5,461 bases of DNA. Source: an uncultured Clostridia bacterium. Its GTDB lineage: Bacteria > Bacillota > Clostridia > Christensenellales > UBA1242. Positions 4,909-5,461 of the stretch are shown piece by piece; positions within the stretch are counted from its first letter, which is position 1; each line of letters opens with the position of its first letter. A program made the translations under genes and the position numbers. The stretch is from contig CAKVCH010000050.1 in NCBI GenBank assembly GCA_934725745.1, positions 1 to 5,461 of the forward strand, read 5' to 3'. Below the pieces are notes generated by a model. It saw nothing but the letters and a program-made list of their open reading frames with translations, was not told where the DNA came from and did no database searches.

Positions 4909-5033
4909 TTGATTCCTTTATGCTTTGAAGGTTTTTGAGCCTTAATTTTAAAAATGCAATCTTTTGTGAGACTACTAAAAATTTTTAAAGTGATAAAAAG
5001 TGAAATGTTGATAAATGCAATCAAATATCTCAT
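4905..5033 (-). CDS. Candidate 42-aa microprotein between spmA and spmB
   Basis: The minus strand holds an uninterrupted 42-codon frame from ATG (5033-5031) to TGA (4907-4905). Its ATG overlaps the TGA of spmA, and its TGA overlaps the ATG of spmB, each as ATGA. This is the usual sign of termination-reinitiation coupling in an operon. The peptide starts MRYLIAFINISLFITLKI, a hydrophobic stretch to about residue 22 that could form one membrane helix. It ends with a strongly basic tail, KIKAQKPSKHKGIK, which would tend to stay in the cytoplasm. There is one cysteine (residue 26). The ribosome binding site is poor (GAAGA about 7 bases upstream), so expression would depend on coupling. I do not recognise the protein. 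It may instead be a spacer open by chance: the frame is short and the DNA AT-rich. Confidence 0.4.
   Translation of the reverse strand: MRYLIAFINISLFITLKIFSSLTKDCIFKIKAQKPSKHKGIK
4914..4919 (-). promoter_or_regulatory. spmB ribosome binding site inside the small ORF
   Basis: AAAGGA on the minus strand, 5 bases before the spmB ATG. It fixes the spmB start. It also means part of the small ORF's 3' end is constrained for another reason. Confidence 0.7.
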
Positions 5034-5461
5034 TTTTTTGTCTTCTTTTTTCTATATTTTTCGCATAGAAGAGCAAGCGCAATGCCTATTGCAGTCGTTA
5101 AAATTGCAGAAATAATGGTCGGAAGGATTATACTGCTTGCGTTTAAACTCCCCGCGGTTATTCTAAGCCCAATGACGGTCGTAGGCAAAATCTGCATTGA
5201 TGTTGACGCAAAAATAATAAGCATCATCATTGGTCTATTTGCGTCGCCACTCCCGTCGTCAAGCCTTTTCATCGCGCGCATTCCAAGCGGAGTTGCGGCG
5301 CCTCCCATTCCTAAGATGTTGCAAGAAATATTCATACAAATAAGTTCATTTGTCGCTTCGTCCAAGTTTCCAAAAATCTTTCGTGTGACGGGTGTTAAAA
5401 ATTTTGACAATTTTTTATTTATTCCGCTATCTTCCATAACTTGCAAAATACCGAGCCAGAC
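5030..5461 (-). CDS. spmA: Spore maturation protein A, C-terminal 143 residues (5' end outside window)
   Basis: The frame is open through the right edge of the window (upstream codons read VWLGILQVMEDSG), so the gene starts outside; the TTG at 5446 is an internal codon, not a start. Family signatures are clear: MNISCNILGMGGAATPLGMRAMKRL, then ASTSMQILPTTVIGLRITAGS and IILPTIISAILTTAIG. These match the SpmA pattern MNlsaN.LGlGnAATPlGlkAM and the later QLiPTTVIalRaaaGS. It is the membrane partner of SpmB in spore-core dehydration and probably the first gene of this minus-strand operon in view; any dacB homologue would lie outside. About 50 N-terminal residues are missing if the length is like the 196 of B. 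subtilis. The end is a basic tail, EKYRKKKTKK. Its TGA overlaps the ATG of the 42-codon ORF. Confidence 0.93.
   Translation of the reverse strand, partial: VWLGILQVMEDSGINKKLSKFLTPVTRKIFGNLDEATNELICMNISCNILGMGGAATPLGMRAMKRLDDGSGDANRPMMMLIIFASTSMQILPTTVIGLRITAGSLNASSIILPTIISAILTTAIGIALALLCEKYRKKKTKK

Noticed and set aside
1..5461. Search for CRISPR repeats, transposon ends, tRNA or rRNA genes and riboswitches
   Set aside because: No regularly spaced repeats with unique spacers, no cloverleaf with CCA-type end, no transposase motif and no known riboswitch core was recognised by eye; a covariance-model scan could confirm this.

Overview
The window is low-GC DNA, A+T-rich even inside its genes. 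It looks like a chromosomal segment of a Gram-positive, probably clostridial (Bacillota) bacterium. The evidence is a perfect-consensus sigma-A promoter, a strong AGGAGGT ribosome binding site, the Firmicutes gene group holB-ricT-trmN6, and the spore-maturation pair spmA-spmB. The species cannot be named from the sequence. There is no transposase, phage gene, CRISPR array, rRNA or recognisable tRNA.

Layout. Bases 1-186 (+) are the 3' end of a 6-phosphofructokinase gene. A small conserved-looking gene of unknown function (203-463, minus) converges on it. A very AT-rich gap of about 300 bases follows, ending in the promoter of greA. greA (901-1383, +) encodes the transcript-cleavage elongation factor, stands alone, and has its own hairpin terminator. 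Next comes a tight + strand operon, 1569-4271: holB (DNA polymerase III delta-prime), ricT (Fe-S protein of the Ric/RNase Y complex) and a TrmN6/YabB-type tRNA adenine methyltransferase. A hairpin terminator at about 4336-4375 closes it. On the minus strand, converging on it, are spmA (5' end outside the window), a previously unlisted 42-codon ORF, and spmB.

How the genes fit together. The + strand operon joins replication (clamp loader), mRNA processing (RicT) and tRNA modification, as in the conserved tmk-holB-ricT-yabA-yabB block of Bacillus, but without tmk on the left or yabA in the middle. SpmA and SpmB are membrane proteins needed for spore-core dehydration in Bacillus, so the organism or its recent ancestors probably sporulate.

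Most of the window is ordinary housekeeping sequence. The item most worth a second look is the 42-codon minus-strand ORF at 4905-5033. It overlaps both the stop codon of spmA and the start codon of spmB by the four bases ATGA, and it would encode a hydrophobic, then strongly basic, microprotein. Lesser items are the lysine-rich tail on RicT, a possible attenuator and leader peptide before greA, an operator-like palindrome before holB, and a 27-bp-period tandem duplication at the 3' end of spmB.
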